This document shows positions 42,287-53,265 of a DNA stretch of 64,000 nt, piece after piece (the stretch's first letter is position 1; each line of letters starts with the position of its first letter). A model generated the notes under the pieces. The model saw only the letters and a program-made list of their open reading frames with translations. It was not told the DNA's origin and searched no databases. This DNA is from Deltaproteobacteria bacterium (lineage in GTDB: Bacteria; Myxococcota; Kuafuiibacteriia; Kuafuiibacteriales; Kuafuiibacteriaceae): contig JACKEN010000003.1 of assembly GCA_020632995.1 (NCBI GenBank), forward strand, positions 310,001 to 374,000. The letters are read 5' to 3'. The position numbers and the translations under genes are program-made.

Positions 42287-44836
42287 ATGAATGCCACGGG
42301 CCATCCCGCTCCCCTCCGACACCTCTGCGCCGCGCTCGTCCTCGTCTTCGGGCCTCTGCTCGCCGGCTGCGGCGGAGGGGGCGACTCCGGGGGATCGAAC
42401 TCCACGGTCGAGGAGGTCCTCGCCGACCTCGGCGTCGACACGACCGAGACGCCGCGCGTCGATGAACACGGCAATCCGCTGGGCGACGAGTACGCGCCGA
42501 TGGGCGACCGATCGACGGTGAACCGCTTCGCGGAGGTCGTCGCGATCGGCGTCCCGTTCGACGACGACAGCCAGAGTCAGGCTGCGGTGATGAACCTCGT
42601 GCCCGGCGCCTCGAACACGTACGCGTGGGATTCACCGCTCCAGCAGCCGACCGATGCGGAGCTGCCCTGGGCCTCCGCGACGATGCGACGCGCGGCGACC
42701 TACGGCGACTTCGATGGCGACGGCCTCGAAGAGCTCGCGGTCGTCTACCAGACCGACGGTGACGTGATGCTGGTACGTACGGACGACGCCGGCGCCTCGT
42801 TCGCGCAGTCGTCGGCGACCGTGATCGACAACGGCACCTGGACCTGGCTGGGCGTCCACTCGGGCGACTTCGACGGCGACGGCCGCGTCGACCTCGTGCT
42901 GGGGGCCATCGATGCGACGGGCGCCGGCGTGATCAAGGTCCTGCGCAACTCGGGCAGCGGGTTCGAGTTCGGCGGCCTGCGTCATGACTTCGAGCCGACG
43001 ACGCTCGGCGTGGACCGGCTCGCGATCGCGGTCGGCAACGTCGACAACGACCGCGCGCACGAGATCGCGATCGCCGTGAATCGCGGTAGTACGCGTTCGA
43101 CCGGCAGCGGCTTGACGGAGGTCACGAGCGAGTACGTCGTGCTCGACGACGCGACGCGGGACCTCGCGCCGCTGACCACCGGGCGCATCACGCAGCCGGT
43201 GAGCAACGGCACGGTCGACGCCGCGTACACGAACCTCACCCTCGGCGATGTAGACGGCGACGGGCTCGACGAGCTGCTGCTCGCCGGCCTGAACCAGGTG
43301 GGCGGCGTGGGTTCGTCCAGCTACTACGACACGTTCCGCTACCTCGTATCGGTGCGCGACGACGGGCCGTCCGGCTTCGAGGAGATCGCTCAGGGCAGCG
43401 CCGCGGTCACGCTTCCGGACGAGAACTTCCAGCCGACCTCGAGCGGCGCGAGCCAGCAGCTGAACCACGTGGTGGTCGCTGCGCTCGACGTCGACGGCGA
43501 CGGCGCCAAAGAGATGCTGGTCGGCCAGCACCTGTTCCAGTCGATGCGGTCGACCCCGGGGGTGTTGGCGCCCTATCAAGACCACAACGGCGTCGCGCGG
43601 ATCCCGAGCGAGCACTACTTCGGATCCGAGGGCACGTCCGGGCTGACCTTCAACTTCGCTTGGAACACCGTGTCGGTCGACGTCGGCGACGTCACCCGCG
43701 ACGGGCGCGAGAACCTCGTGCTGTTCTCTCAGCGCACGGGCAACGTCCCGCGCCAGGTCGAGGTGTGGGGGCACGATCAGATCGCCGGCTGGACGATGAT
43801 GAAGGCCTACGCGGTCCAGGCGGGGTGGAGCAACGTGAGCCCGATGCACCCGCAGGTGCTGGCGCCCGACATCGAGCTCGACGAGGGCACCGCATTCCTG
43901 CGCTACTCGGCCGGCAGCCATCGGTTCGTGCTGACCGAGCCGATCATCATGGCGGCGATCGCAGCGCCTCCGTGCGCGCGTGATCTCGGCCAGGACATCT
44001 CGCTGTGCCGTGCGTCGTTCGGTCGCGCGGTCAGCGACTCGACGTCGACGATCGAGGACGGCACGGCGGTGACCGCGCACATCGGGGTCGGCTTCTCGGC
44101 GCACGATCCGCTGGGCGCCAACGGCCTCGAGGTGATCGCGAGCTACGAGCGCCAGACGCGCAAGTACACGACCAACACCTATACGACCACGCGCACCCTG
44201 ACCTACGAGACCGGCCCGCTCGAGGATTCGGTGGTGCTCACCGTGCTGCCGATGGACATCTACACCTACGAGATCCTCGCGCACCCGGATCCGACCCTGG
44301 TGGGGCGGCCGATCGAGGTCCGGATACCGCGCGACGTGATCACGATGATGACGACCGTCGAGTTCTACAACGAACATCGGCTCGAGGGGTCGCGCGCGAT
44401 CGACTCCGAGATCTTCGCGCACACCGCCGGTGATCCGTCGACCTACCCGAACCTCAGCGAACGCGCGGAGCTGGTGGCGAGCTACACCGCGATCATCGGC
44501 GACGAGGCGACGACCGGGCAGGGGCAGGGCCGGGTCCTGTCCACCGTCTCGGACTACTCGGCGACCGTGGACGGCAGCAGCTACCAGCAGAGCGGTTCAC
44601 TCGACGTCCGTGCTACGGGGTTGCACGTCGTCGTCGACATCGGTGTGGGCTACGGCCGCTTCAACATGCTCGAGAAGATCGACGACGCCGAGGAGAAGAT
44701 CGTGCAGGGCGCCGTCGCGAACATTAGCGCCGAGGCGTTCGCCGAGGGCCGCTACTACAACTGGGGTCTGTTCACCTACGTGAAGGACGACTTCGGGGAG
44801 CTGCCGATCGAGGTCGTCGACTTCTGGGTGGAGTGA
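42287..44836 (+). CDS. Secreted FG-GAP/VCBS repeat lipoprotein
   Basis: An 849-residue protein from ATG 42287, with signal peptide and lipobox LLAGC. Residues about 130-560 carry FG-GAP/VCBS calcium-binding repeats (YGDFDGDGLEELAVV, SGDFDGDGRVDLVLG, LGDVDGDGLDELLLAG, ALDVDGDGAKEMLVG), which build an integrin-like propeller. The C-terminal 300 residues are a separate beta-rich domain of unknown type, ending VVDFWVE. It is likely displayed on the cell surface. Partners are unknown. Confidence 0.85.
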   Translation: MNATGHPAPLRHLCAALVLVFGPLLAGCGGGGDSGGSNSTVEEVLADLGVDTTETPRVDEHGNPLGDEYAPMGDRSTVNRFAEVVAIGVPFDDDSQSQAAVMNLVPGASNTYAWDSPLQQPTDAELPWASATMRRAATYGDFDGDGLEELAVVYQTDGDVMLVRTDDAGASFAQSSATVIDNGTWTWLGVHSGDFDGDGRVDLVLGAIDATGAGVIKVLRNSGSGFEFGGLRHDFEPTTLGVDRLAIAVGNVDNDRAHEIAIAVNRGSTRSTGSGLTEVTSEYVVLDDATRDLAPLTTGRITQPVSNGTVDAAYTNLTLGDVDGDGLDELLLAGLNQVGGVGSSSYYDTFRYLVSVRDDGPSGFEEIAQGSAAVTLPDENFQPTSSGASQQLNHVVVAALDVDGDGAKEMLVGQHLFQSMRSTPGVLAPYQDHNGVARIPSEHYFGSEGTSGLTFNFAWNTVSVDVGDVTRDGRENLVLFSQRTGNVPRQVEVWGHDQIAGWTMMKAYAVQAGWSNVSPMHPQVLAPDIELDEGTAFLRYSAGSHRFVLTEPIIMAAIAAPPCARDLGQDISLCRASFGRAVSDSTSTIEDGTAVTAHIGVGFSAHDPLGANGLEVIASYERQTRKYTTNTYTTTRTLTYETGPLEDSVVLTVLPMDIYTYEILAHPDPTLVGRPIEVRIPRDVITMMTTVEFYNEHRLEGSRAIDSEIFAHTAGDPSTYPNLSERAELVASYTAIIGDEATTGQGQGRVLSTVSDYSATVDGSSYQQSGSLDVRATGLHVVVDIGVGYGRFNMLEKIDDAEEKIVQGAVANISAEAFAEGRYYNWGLFTYVKDDFGELPIEVVDFWVE

Positions 44837-44850
44837 GCCGCGCGTTTCGC

Positions 44851-44937
44851 CGGAGCCTGCCGCGTAGGGTCGGTCAAGCGCTCCATCTGACGCAAGGCAT
44901 CGTACTCCTGCTCGCACCACACCGTCTGCTTTGGAGC
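44851..44937 (+). repeat. Dispersed repeat R1, right part
   Basis: GCCTGCCGCGTAGGGTCGGT through CACACCGTCTGCTTTGGAG matches the complement of 25944-26030. It begins 15 bases after the FG-GAP gene and ends in the nucleotidyltransferase remnant. Confidence 0.78.
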
Positions 44938-45042
44938 AGGTCGATGTCGCTGGTGAAGCGCGGATACCCGTGGAAGGCGACCGCGTGTCCCTCCCACCAC
45001 GACGTAGTCAACGCGCTCCGCGTTGAACAACTCGAGCAGTTC
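44938..45042 (-). pseudogene. Nucleotidyltransferase (AbiEii/MNT-like) N-terminal remnant
   Basis: Minus-strand frames read AFIEELLELFNAERVDYVVV, then, after a one-base insertion in a G run, GHAVAFHGYPRFTSDIDLL. This is the start of a nucleotidyltransferase fold (GG-H and DID motifs), as in toxin-antitoxin nucleotidyltransferases. It is cut off by repeat R1 directly after the DID motif. Confidence 0.72.
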
Positions 45043-45081
45043 TTCGATGAACGCCTACGACGCGCTCCACTCCTCGATTCT

Positions 45082-45735
45082 GACATGCGCCAGAACCTCC
45101 AGGACGTGGCCCGCGTCGCCACCGGCGTGTCCTCGACCTACGCGCTGTCGGCGAGGCTCGCCTCCGCCCCCCTGCGCGTCGCGATCGGGCTCCCCGGGCA
45201 CGGCCGCGTGGTGCCCCGGAGCGGGGTGAACGGCTTCGACTACGACCCGGTGCAGAACACCATCGTCTTCTTCGGCGACGCCCGCCCGGCCGAGGGCGAG
45301 GAGGTCGTGGTGGCCTACCGGCGCTGGGACTGGGCCAACAACCCCGACACCCCCAACGACCCATGCGACGACTGCGTCGAGGGGAGCTGGTGCAACCCGG
45401 AGGCGGCCCGCACGATGTGCGAGGAGCCCCGCGGCGAGGTGCTGTGCGAGGGCGAGCTGGTGTGCCTGCCCGACACCGCGCGGTGCGGTGAGGAGAGCGA
45501 GCTGCCCACCCAGACCCCGTGCGGGGAGTGTGATGCGGGGCTGGTGTGCAACCCCGGGACGCTGGAGTGCGTGGTGCCGTGTGAGGAGACGGGGTGTGAG
45601 GCGGGGGAGCTGTGCAACAGCTCCACGCACTTGTGCCAGCCGTTCTCGCCTTGAGGTCGATACTTGCCCCTTCATCGAGGTCGAGATGCCCGAAGGGGCG
45701 CTGAATCGCTTGGAGGCACGCCCTGCAAGTGCAGG
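45082..45735 (+). pseudogene. Fragment of the vWA lipoprotein gene (3' part and downstream flank)
   Basis: From DMRQNLQDVARVATGVSSTY to the stop at 45654 it matches the C-terminal 190 residues of the 21431-23512 gene, including the Cys-rich tail. Similarity continues 3' past the stop (CCCTTCATCGAGGTCGAGAT, CTTGGAGGCACGCCCTGCAA). The 5' end is missing, so the frame open from 44833 is not a real gene. Confidence 0.88.
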
Positions 45736-45736
45736 G

Positions 45737-45845
45737 GGGCATAGCAAACACAAGATCTCGTGGCGTCGATCACAGTCTGCTGGAACTGGAGATTACATGG
45801 CCTACGATATCAAACACCACCGAGGCCTGCCGCGTAGGACTCGAC
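45737..45845 (+). repeat. Dispersed repeat R1
   Basis: GGGCATAGCAAACACAAGAT onward matches the complement of 26020-26136 best (shared AGTCTGCTGGAACT and ACATGGCCTAC), ending GGCCTGCCGCGTAGGACTCG. It follows directly on the lipoprotein fragment. Confidence 0.75.
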
Positions 45846-45974
45846 CCCCTCACCCGCCGACGTTCGTGCGCTGACGGATCGGCACCGGTCCTCCGGCCCG
45901 CCGGACAAACTGTCGTAGGTCCGGGATGTCCTCAGGGTCCCGGCGCTGGCATCTCGTTTGCTTTGCAAGCCGGC

Positions 45975-46601
45975 ATGCACACCCTCCTCCTGAGCACGAC
46001 CTTGATCGCGGCCGCCTCCGCGGGGGCGAGCTCCTCCGACACCGCCTCCACCCCTGCCCCTGCGGAGTTCGGCGACGCGGGCACGTACACCCTGGGGGGG
46101 GCCTTGGCGTTTGCGCAGAGCACCTACCAGGACTCGACCTCCGGTGACTTTAGCATCGTCTCCGGGAGCATCTCACCCGAGGTCGACTACTTCGTTGCGT
46201 CGGGCTTCGCCTTGCACATGCGCGGGCAGGCCTGGTTCCTGTCGGGGGGAGGCCAGTCCTCGGTGGGCTTCGGTCCGGGCTTCGGCGTCGGCTACCACGC
46301 GCCGCTGGCGAGCGACTTCGGCATCTTCCCGAAGGTCATGGCCGTCTATCGATACGGCCGCAACCGTGTCGACTCGGCCAACACGGGCGGCTTCGACGCG
46401 GACCGCACCTCCCACACGATCGACGTCGCGGTCGAGCTCCCGCTGGTGGCGCGTTTCGGACGCTTCTTCGTCGGGGTCGGGCCCCGCTTCCGCAAGCAGG
46501 TTTTCAGTCGAGCGCGCTACGACGGGGAGGCCGAGAGCCTCTCCCAGGACGGCTTCTCGATCTTCGAGGTCAGCACCCGAGTCGGGGGCTGGTTCGACTG
46601 A
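45975..46601 (+). CDS. Exported outer-membrane-like beta protein
   Basis: A 208-residue protein from ATG 45975. The signal peptide is cut near AGA-SS. Alternating strands (SPEVDYFVASGFALHMRGQA, VGFGPGFGVGYHAPL, FGIFPKVMAVYRYGRN, FEVSTRVGGWF) and a C-terminal aromatic-rich strand suit an 8-stranded outer-membrane barrel. No specific family is assigned. The longer upstream frame is repeat R1. Confidence 0.78.
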   Translation: MHTLLLSTTLIAAASAGASSSDTASTPAPAEFGDAGTYTLGGALAFAQSTYQDSTSGDFSIVSGSISPEVDYFVASGFALHMRGQAWFLSGGGQSSVGFGPGFGVGYHAPLASDFGIFPKVMAVYRYGRNRVDSANTGGFDADRTSHTIDVAVELPLVARFGRFFVGVGPRFRKQVFSRARYDGEAESLSQDGFSIFEVSTRVGGWFD

Positions 46602-46607
46602 GCCCCG

Positions 46608-46850
46608 TCACAGGTGGACGAGGGCGGGCCACAGCTCGGGGAGCCGGGCGAAGACGCCGGCCGAGGACACGACCTGGATGGTCAGGATCACCCCGGCGAA
46701 GGCCCGGCCTCGGGTCATCTTGGCGAAGAGGACCACGAGCGCGGCGGCGACCGCGGAGCCCAGGGCGAACCCGACCACGAGGGCTGAGTGCGCGGCCGCG
46801 GCCCGACCTTCCAGACAAATCGACGCAAAGGGGGTGGGGAAGAGGCGCAC
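46608..46850 (-). CDS. Small two-helix membrane protein
   Basis: An 80-residue frame ending close behind the EF-G paralogue on the same strand. Two hydrophobic helices (SALVVGFALGSAVAAALVVL and AFAGVILTIQVVSSAGVFA) support membrane insertion. It may begin further in, and could be a fragment of a longer permease. No homology is recognised. Confidence 0.45.
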   Translation of the reverse strand: MRLFPTPFASICLEGRAAAAHSALVVGFALGSAVAAALVVLFAKMTRGRAFAGVILTIQVVSSAGVFARLPELWPALVHL

Positions 46851-46874
46851 CGCCCCTCCCCCACCCGGTTTCGG

Positions 46875-48788
<1,914 letters not shown>

Positions 48789-49704
48789 AACGGTGCCCTC
48801 TTCCCCGCTCGCGTCGCGCGAACGGAGGCCTTGGGTTCGAGCCGAGCCCGCAAGTCGCCCTACACCGGCGGGGCCGGTCGAAGGTCATGAGGAGGGGTGA
48901 AGGCCGCGTGCAGGGGTCGCCGCGCCCGCGCTTCGCGCTGGCGACGGAGGGTCAGACCATGTGCAAGAGAGAATGCACGCGGCTCAGCGCAATGCTGGCC
49001 GCACACAGAGCGTCGCGTAAGAGAGCTTGCGACGATTGCAGATGAAGACGGTCATGGAGGACCTCGATCCGAGAGATACGGACGTGGACTCGACTGATCA
49101 AGTGAAAAGTGCCCGTAGGGCATCGACCAGATGAAGTGACCAGCGAAGCGCGTGGCGCTGGAGTAATCCGTGGCGCACGCTCGTCCGTCAGCTCTCGAAC
49201 GACGGCGGTGAGGAAGGGGCGGCGTCGTCGCGCAGCGCCGTCGCGCAGGTCAACCTGCGGAGGTCGCCGCAATTTCGGAGCGGGCCCAGCATCGTCTGCA
49301 CCGTCGATTCTGGCGCCTGGTCTCTACGGCAAGCCCCGGAACGAGGCCCTGGTCGCTGTGGCGCGGGAGTTCGCAGCAGAGTGATACGTCGTCGAGGACG
49401 CTGAGTGTCCGTCCTCCATGGGATTCAGCCAGAGACAACGTGGAGAGTAGCTATGGCAAGCTGAGCTGACCGACGGAGACATCGAGGAAGCTCGGGAGGA
49501 TCACTTCATCGCATGACGCGCAAGATCCTGTGACCCTCCTCACGCGAAGGTGTTCGACGTCGACGCGCACCTGTGCCCCGCACGCAGGCCATTCCGCGAT
49601 GTCCGTCGCCCCCATGACAACAGGGGCTGGACGCCGCAGGAGCAGCGCTCGTATTCGGACCGGCTCGCACGCCTTCCTCGGCGACACCTGCTACAACATG
49701 GGGC
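48789..49704. other. Gene-free stretch
   Basis: About 0.9 kb without a convincing gene. Short frames such as APSILAPGLYGKPRNEALVA (49290-49380) look like degraded coding sequence with no recognisable family. No tRNA, repeat R1 or IS end was seen. Confidence 0.45.
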
Positions 49705-50487
49705 GTGACGCTACCGAACACCGAGGCATCGCTGCACGACGACCTGACTAGGCTCGGGGTCCGCGCCGGCACCACGGTGATGGTCCACTCGTCGTTCGGT
49801 CAGGTCGGATGGACGGTCGGAGGCCCCGTCACAATGATCCGCGCGCTGCTCGGCGTGCTGGGTCGCGATGGGACCCTCGTGATGCCAGCGGAGTCACCCG
49901 CGTGCGCGGACCCCAGCACCTGGGACGACCCCCGCGTGCCCGAACCGTGGCACGACCACATCCGTGCCCATCTCCCCGTCTTCGATCCTCGAACGACCCC
50001 GACCACGATGGGTGCGATTCCGGAAGCGTTCAGGACCTTCCCGGGGACACTTCGCAGCCACCACCCGCTCGTGTCGGTCTGTGCCAACGGACGACACGCC
50101 GACGAGATCACCAACGAGCACGCGCTCGCGTTCTGCGAGGGTCGGGGCACTCCGTTCGAGAAGCTGTACACACTCGACTCGAACACCCTCCTGCTCGGCG
50201 TCGGATTCAACCGCTGCACCCAGCTCCACTTCGCCGAGTCGCTCGTGCCCGGCCGTCGAACGACCACGAGCCGCTACCCGATGATCGTGGAGGGAACTCG
50301 GCAGTGGGTCGAACACCCCGACATGGCGAGCGACGGCGGCGTGCACTTCACGGCCGTCGGTGAACGGTTCCTTCGAACCGGTCAGGTCACGACCGGTCGC
50401 GTCGGACACGCCCAGGCCATGCTCTTCGCGACGCGGGCACTGGTCGAGTTCGCCGAGAGCTACTTCCGAACCGCACTCGCGGTCTGA
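49705..50487 (+). CDS. AAC(3)-family aminoglycoside N-acetyltransferase-like protein
   Basis: A 260-residue protein with a GTG start. The AAC(3) fold is clear: VMVHSSFGQVGWTVGGP, the acetyl-CoA region GRDGTLVMPAESPACADP, the motif RSHHPLVSVCANG (family RSxHPxxSxxAxG) and LLLGVGFNRCTQLHFAE. These enzymes acetylate the 3-amino group of aminoglycosides, or act on related amines in chromosomal members such as YokD. Resistance cannot be claimed from sequence. It has no partner genes and no IS next to it. Confidence 0.88.
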   Translation: MTLPNTEASLHDDLTRLGVRAGTTVMVHSSFGQVGWTVGGPVTMIRALLGVLGRDGTLVMPAESPACADPSTWDDPRVPEPWHDHIRAHLPVFDPRTTPTTMGAIPEAFRTFPGTLRSHHPLVSVCANGRHADEITNEHALAFCEGRGTPFEKLYTLDSNTLLLGVGFNRCTQLHFAESLVPGRRTTTSRYPMIVEGTRQWVEHPDMASDGGVHFTAVGERFLRTGQVTTGRVGHAQAMLFATRALVEFAESYFRTALAV

Positions 50488-50802
50488 CCGTCCATCACAC
50501 CCCGTGATCTCGGAGCGCGTCGCCAGGGGTCTCGACTCCGATCCGGGACGGCATTGTGAATCGCCAACCCGCGTCAGAGAGGCGGCGTCCAAGGCCGGAA
50601 GCTGAAGTCTGGGAACACTGTCCCGAAGTCCCCTTCTCGGAACGCCGCCGACGCCGCGCGATGCGCCCACACGAACCGCCGCCATCCCTCGCGGAACGCC
50701 AACCACAAGTCCCCCGTGCCGCGCAATCAGGGTTGCGCAGAGACCCTCTCTGGGGACCGGACTTCGCCCCATGGCTTGGATGGGCCCGACGTAGTAGGTC
50801 GT
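50488..50802. other. Intergenic gap
   Basis: About 315 bases between the acetyltransferase and the SDR gene. I see no gene, repeat or clear promoter in it. Confidence 0.4.
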
Positions 50803-51789
50803 ATGCATGGTGAGGGCGTCGTGACGACGGTGGTGACTGGCGCGAGCGGCCACGTGGGCGCGAACCTCGTGCGCATGCTCCTTGAGCGGGGCGAACACGT
50901 GCGCGCGATGGTCCTGCACGACACGCGGGGCATCGATGGCGTCGACGTGGAGCTCGTGCGCGGCGACGTGCGCGACTCCGTCTCGCTGCGGCGCGCCTTC
51001 GAGGGCGCGAAGTCCGTTTTCCACTGTGCGGCCCAGATCTCGATCGTGGGGGATCCGGACGGGCGGGTCCACGAGACCAACGTGGTCGGCGCTGGGAACG
51101 TGGCGGAGGCCGCCCTCGCCGCGGGCGTCACGCGCCTGGTGCACTTCAGCTCGGTCCACGCCTTCGACCTGACCTACCTCGACGGCCCGATCGACGAGCA
51201 CGCTCCCCGCGCCAGGCCAGGGCGCTCGGGGGCCTATGACTGCTCCAAGTGGGCGGGCGAGCAGCGAGTCAGGGAGGTGGTCGAGCGCGGGCTCGACGCG
51301 GTGATCGTCAATCCGACCGGCGTGATCGGGCCCGGAGACTACAAGGTGAGCCGGATGGGCCTGGTGTTCCGCCAGCTTCAGCGGCGCACGCTGCCCGCGC
51401 TCGTCTCGGGGGGGTTCGACTTCGTCGACGTGCGGGACGTCTGCCAAGGGGCGATCGCGGCCCGCGAGCGCGGACGCACCGGTGAGAACTACCTCCTGGC
51501 CGGACAGTGGGCGGCGGTCGGGGATCTGGCGAGGGTCGCGGCGCGTGTGACAGGCGCCCCGCCCCCGTGGCTGACCGCGCCGATGTGGCTGGCGCGGATC
51601 GGCGCCCCAGCGATGACCGGATTCGCCAAGCTCACCAAGAGTGAGCCGCTGTACACCTCCGAGTCGCTGGCTGCGCTGCGGGCCAACCGCGAGATCCGGA
51701 CCACCAAGGCGGAGACCGAGCTCGGGTACTCGAAGCGTACGCTCGAGCAGAGCGTGCGCGACATCTACGCGTGGATCGAGTCGCACTAG
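50803..51789 (+). CDS. NAD(P)-dependent SDR (dihydroflavonol reductase / 3-beta-HSD-like)
   Basis: About 328 residues from ATG 50803; a GTG at 50821 behind GAGGG is equally possible. The Rossmann motif GASGHVGANL is at the N-terminus, the HFSSVHAF strand follows, and the catalytic YxxxK is YDCSK. NPTGVIGPGDY and a variable C-terminal substrate lobe complete the extended SDR fold. Related proteins reduce or epimerise sugars, flavonols or sterols. The substrate is unknown. Confidence 0.88.
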   Translation: MHGEGVVTTVVTGASGHVGANLVRMLLERGEHVRAMVLHDTRGIDGVDVELVRGDVRDSVSLRRAFEGAKSVFHCAAQISIVGDPDGRVHETNVVGAGNVAEAALAAGVTRLVHFSSVHAFDLTYLDGPIDEHAPRARPGRSGAYDCSKWAGEQRVREVVERGLDAVIVNPTGVIGPGDYKVSRMGLVFRQLQRRTLPALVSGGFDFVDVRDVCQGAIAARERGRTGENYLLAGQWAAVGDLARVAARVTGAPPPWLTAPMWLARIGAPAMTGFAKLTKSEPLYTSESLAALRANREIRTTKAETELGYSKRTLEQSVRDIYAWIESH

Positions 51790-51820
51790 CGCCGACGGGG
51801 AGCTTGCGGATGAGTGAGCC

Positions 51821-53002
51821 TCATTCGCCGGAGAGCTGGCTGATCGAGCGCAGCGGCAGCGGCTCGATCGAGACGCAGCTCTGGCCGGCGGCCGGACAGT
51901 CGGCGCGACGGCGCACCACTCCCGGCTGGTCCCCTTGGAGGATGGGAAACTCGATCTCGTCGGACGCCTCGATGAAGCCGCGGATCGAGAGCGCGTTGTC
52001 GGCGACGATCCAGGCGCGCGAGACGCCGGTCCGCTCGAACGCCGCCATCGAGAGCCGCATCCGCAGCGCGATCGTGTCGGCCGAGAGCCGGCGGACTTCG
52101 TCGAGCTCGCCGGCGAACGGCATGAAGCCCGCCAGCGCGGTGGCGGTGAACCGATCGCCGCTCAACCGTCCATGTACGAAGGTGTTCGTAGATGTTCGAA
52201 GGGCCACATATTCGTCTTCGTCGGGGACGAAGCGAAATTGTCCGGCCGATTCGTCGATCGTCGCCCGCCGCGTCACCGCTGGTGGAACAGCGGCCAGGTC
52301 GACCGAATAGTAGCCGAGCGTCGGCCGCGCGGTCAGCGAGGCATATTCGGCGAGCACCAGGCTCGGCGGCGTGCTCCGTGCAGCCACCAGATCGACGAAC
52401 ATGATCCCCGGGTGAGCCTGCGCGATCGTGCTGGTGCAGATCACCGTCTCGGTCGCGCCACCGAAGATGTGGATGGCGGTCGAGTCGGTGCAGGCGGTCG
52501 AACAACCTCGTTCGATCAACACCGAACGATCGCCCCACTGCACGGTCTGCGGTGGCACGAACTGCGAAGGCAGACATCGCACCGCAAAGGTGGCCACGCC
52601 GCGTTTGGACCCTTCGAAGGCGACGCGCACGTCACCCACGTAGTCGACGATCTCGACGCGGGTGACGATCGCCGCCGCTCCGTCGGCACACACGGAGGAC
52701 GGCAAGGCCTCGAGATTGGGATCTCCAAATCGAACCGCGGTCCCTGTCGAGGAACAGCTCTGAGGGACGCGGTTCAACACAAAGGCACCGTCTTGATTAC
52801 CGCCGAGATGGACCTCGCGATCACGCCAACACGCCTCGGCGGTCGGACGCAGCGGAGGCAACTCCGCCGTGCAGGTTCGAAACACGACACCTGCATCGGC
52901 GCCGACGTTGCCGTCGCCGTTCTCGTTGGAGCCGCCGGGACTACAGCCGGCGGCTACCGCCACGCCGAGCACCAGCGGATAGGTCGTTCGAGCGCGACTC
53001 AC
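51821..53002 (-). CDS. Lipoprotein of unknown function
   Basis: A 393-residue protein with a signal peptide ending in lipobox AAGC (Cys about 20), then a Gly/Asn/Asp-rich linker. The mature part has eight or more Cys residues, often in pairs (CTAELPPLRPTAEACW, CSTACTDST), and beta-rich sequence. It may form a propeller-like fold. No family is recognised and the neighbours give no clue. Confidence 0.75.
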   Translation of the reverse strand: MSRARTTYPLVLGVAVAAGCSPGGSNENGDGNVGADAGVVFRTCTAELPPLRPTAEACWRDREVHLGGNQDGAFVLNRVPQSCSSTGTAVRFGDPNLEALPSSVCADGAAAIVTRVEIVDYVGDVRVAFEGSKRGVATFAVRCLPSQFVPPQTVQWGDRSVLIERGCSTACTDSTAIHIFGGATETVICTSTIAQAHPGIMFVDLVAARSTPPSLVLAEYASLTARPTLGYYSVDLAAVPPAVTRRATIDESAGQFRFVPDEDEYVALRTSTNTFVHGRLSGDRFTATALAGFMPFAGELDEVRRLSADTIALRMRLSMAAFERTGVSRAWIVADNALSIRGFIEASDEIEFPILQGDQPGVVRRRADCPAAGQSCVSIEPLPLRSISQLSGE

Positions 53003-53265
53003 GTCCTATTGTCTCACGCCAGCCTCGCTCCATGACTGCGATTCGTGCTCAGGAGTGTCGGGAACGCGGGATCCAGAGCGGCAGGGCGACCCAGGTGCGA
53101 CGTCGTAGAGCCATGGCTGCAGTCCTGGTCCGCGCCTTGGCTTGGCGCGGGGGTACCACCAGGCCGCGAACGCGACTGCGACGGCGCGGGGCAGCGTGGC
53201 GAGCTGGCGTTCAAGTCACATGGGGGGACGCAGTGGCGTGTTCTGGGCCAGCGCTGCGAGGCGCG

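Noticed and set aside
42632..44422. 596-residue minus-strand ORF
   Set aside because: Shadow of the FG-GAP lipoprotein; Arg/His-rich with no recognisable motif.
44833..45654. 273-residue plus-strand ORF as an intact gene
   Set aside because: Its first third is repeat R1 and antisense nucleotidyltransferase remnant; only the rest matches the lipoprotein tail, so it is a fragment.
25944..45845. Integron cassette array with R1 as attC sites
   Set aside because: No RYYYAAC/GTTRRRY core pairs at R1 ends, no intI gene, and the cassettes are in mixed orientation with large genes.
48820..48880. Possible tRNA because of a GGGTTCGAGCC stretch
   Set aside because: No matching acceptor, D or anticodon arms around it.
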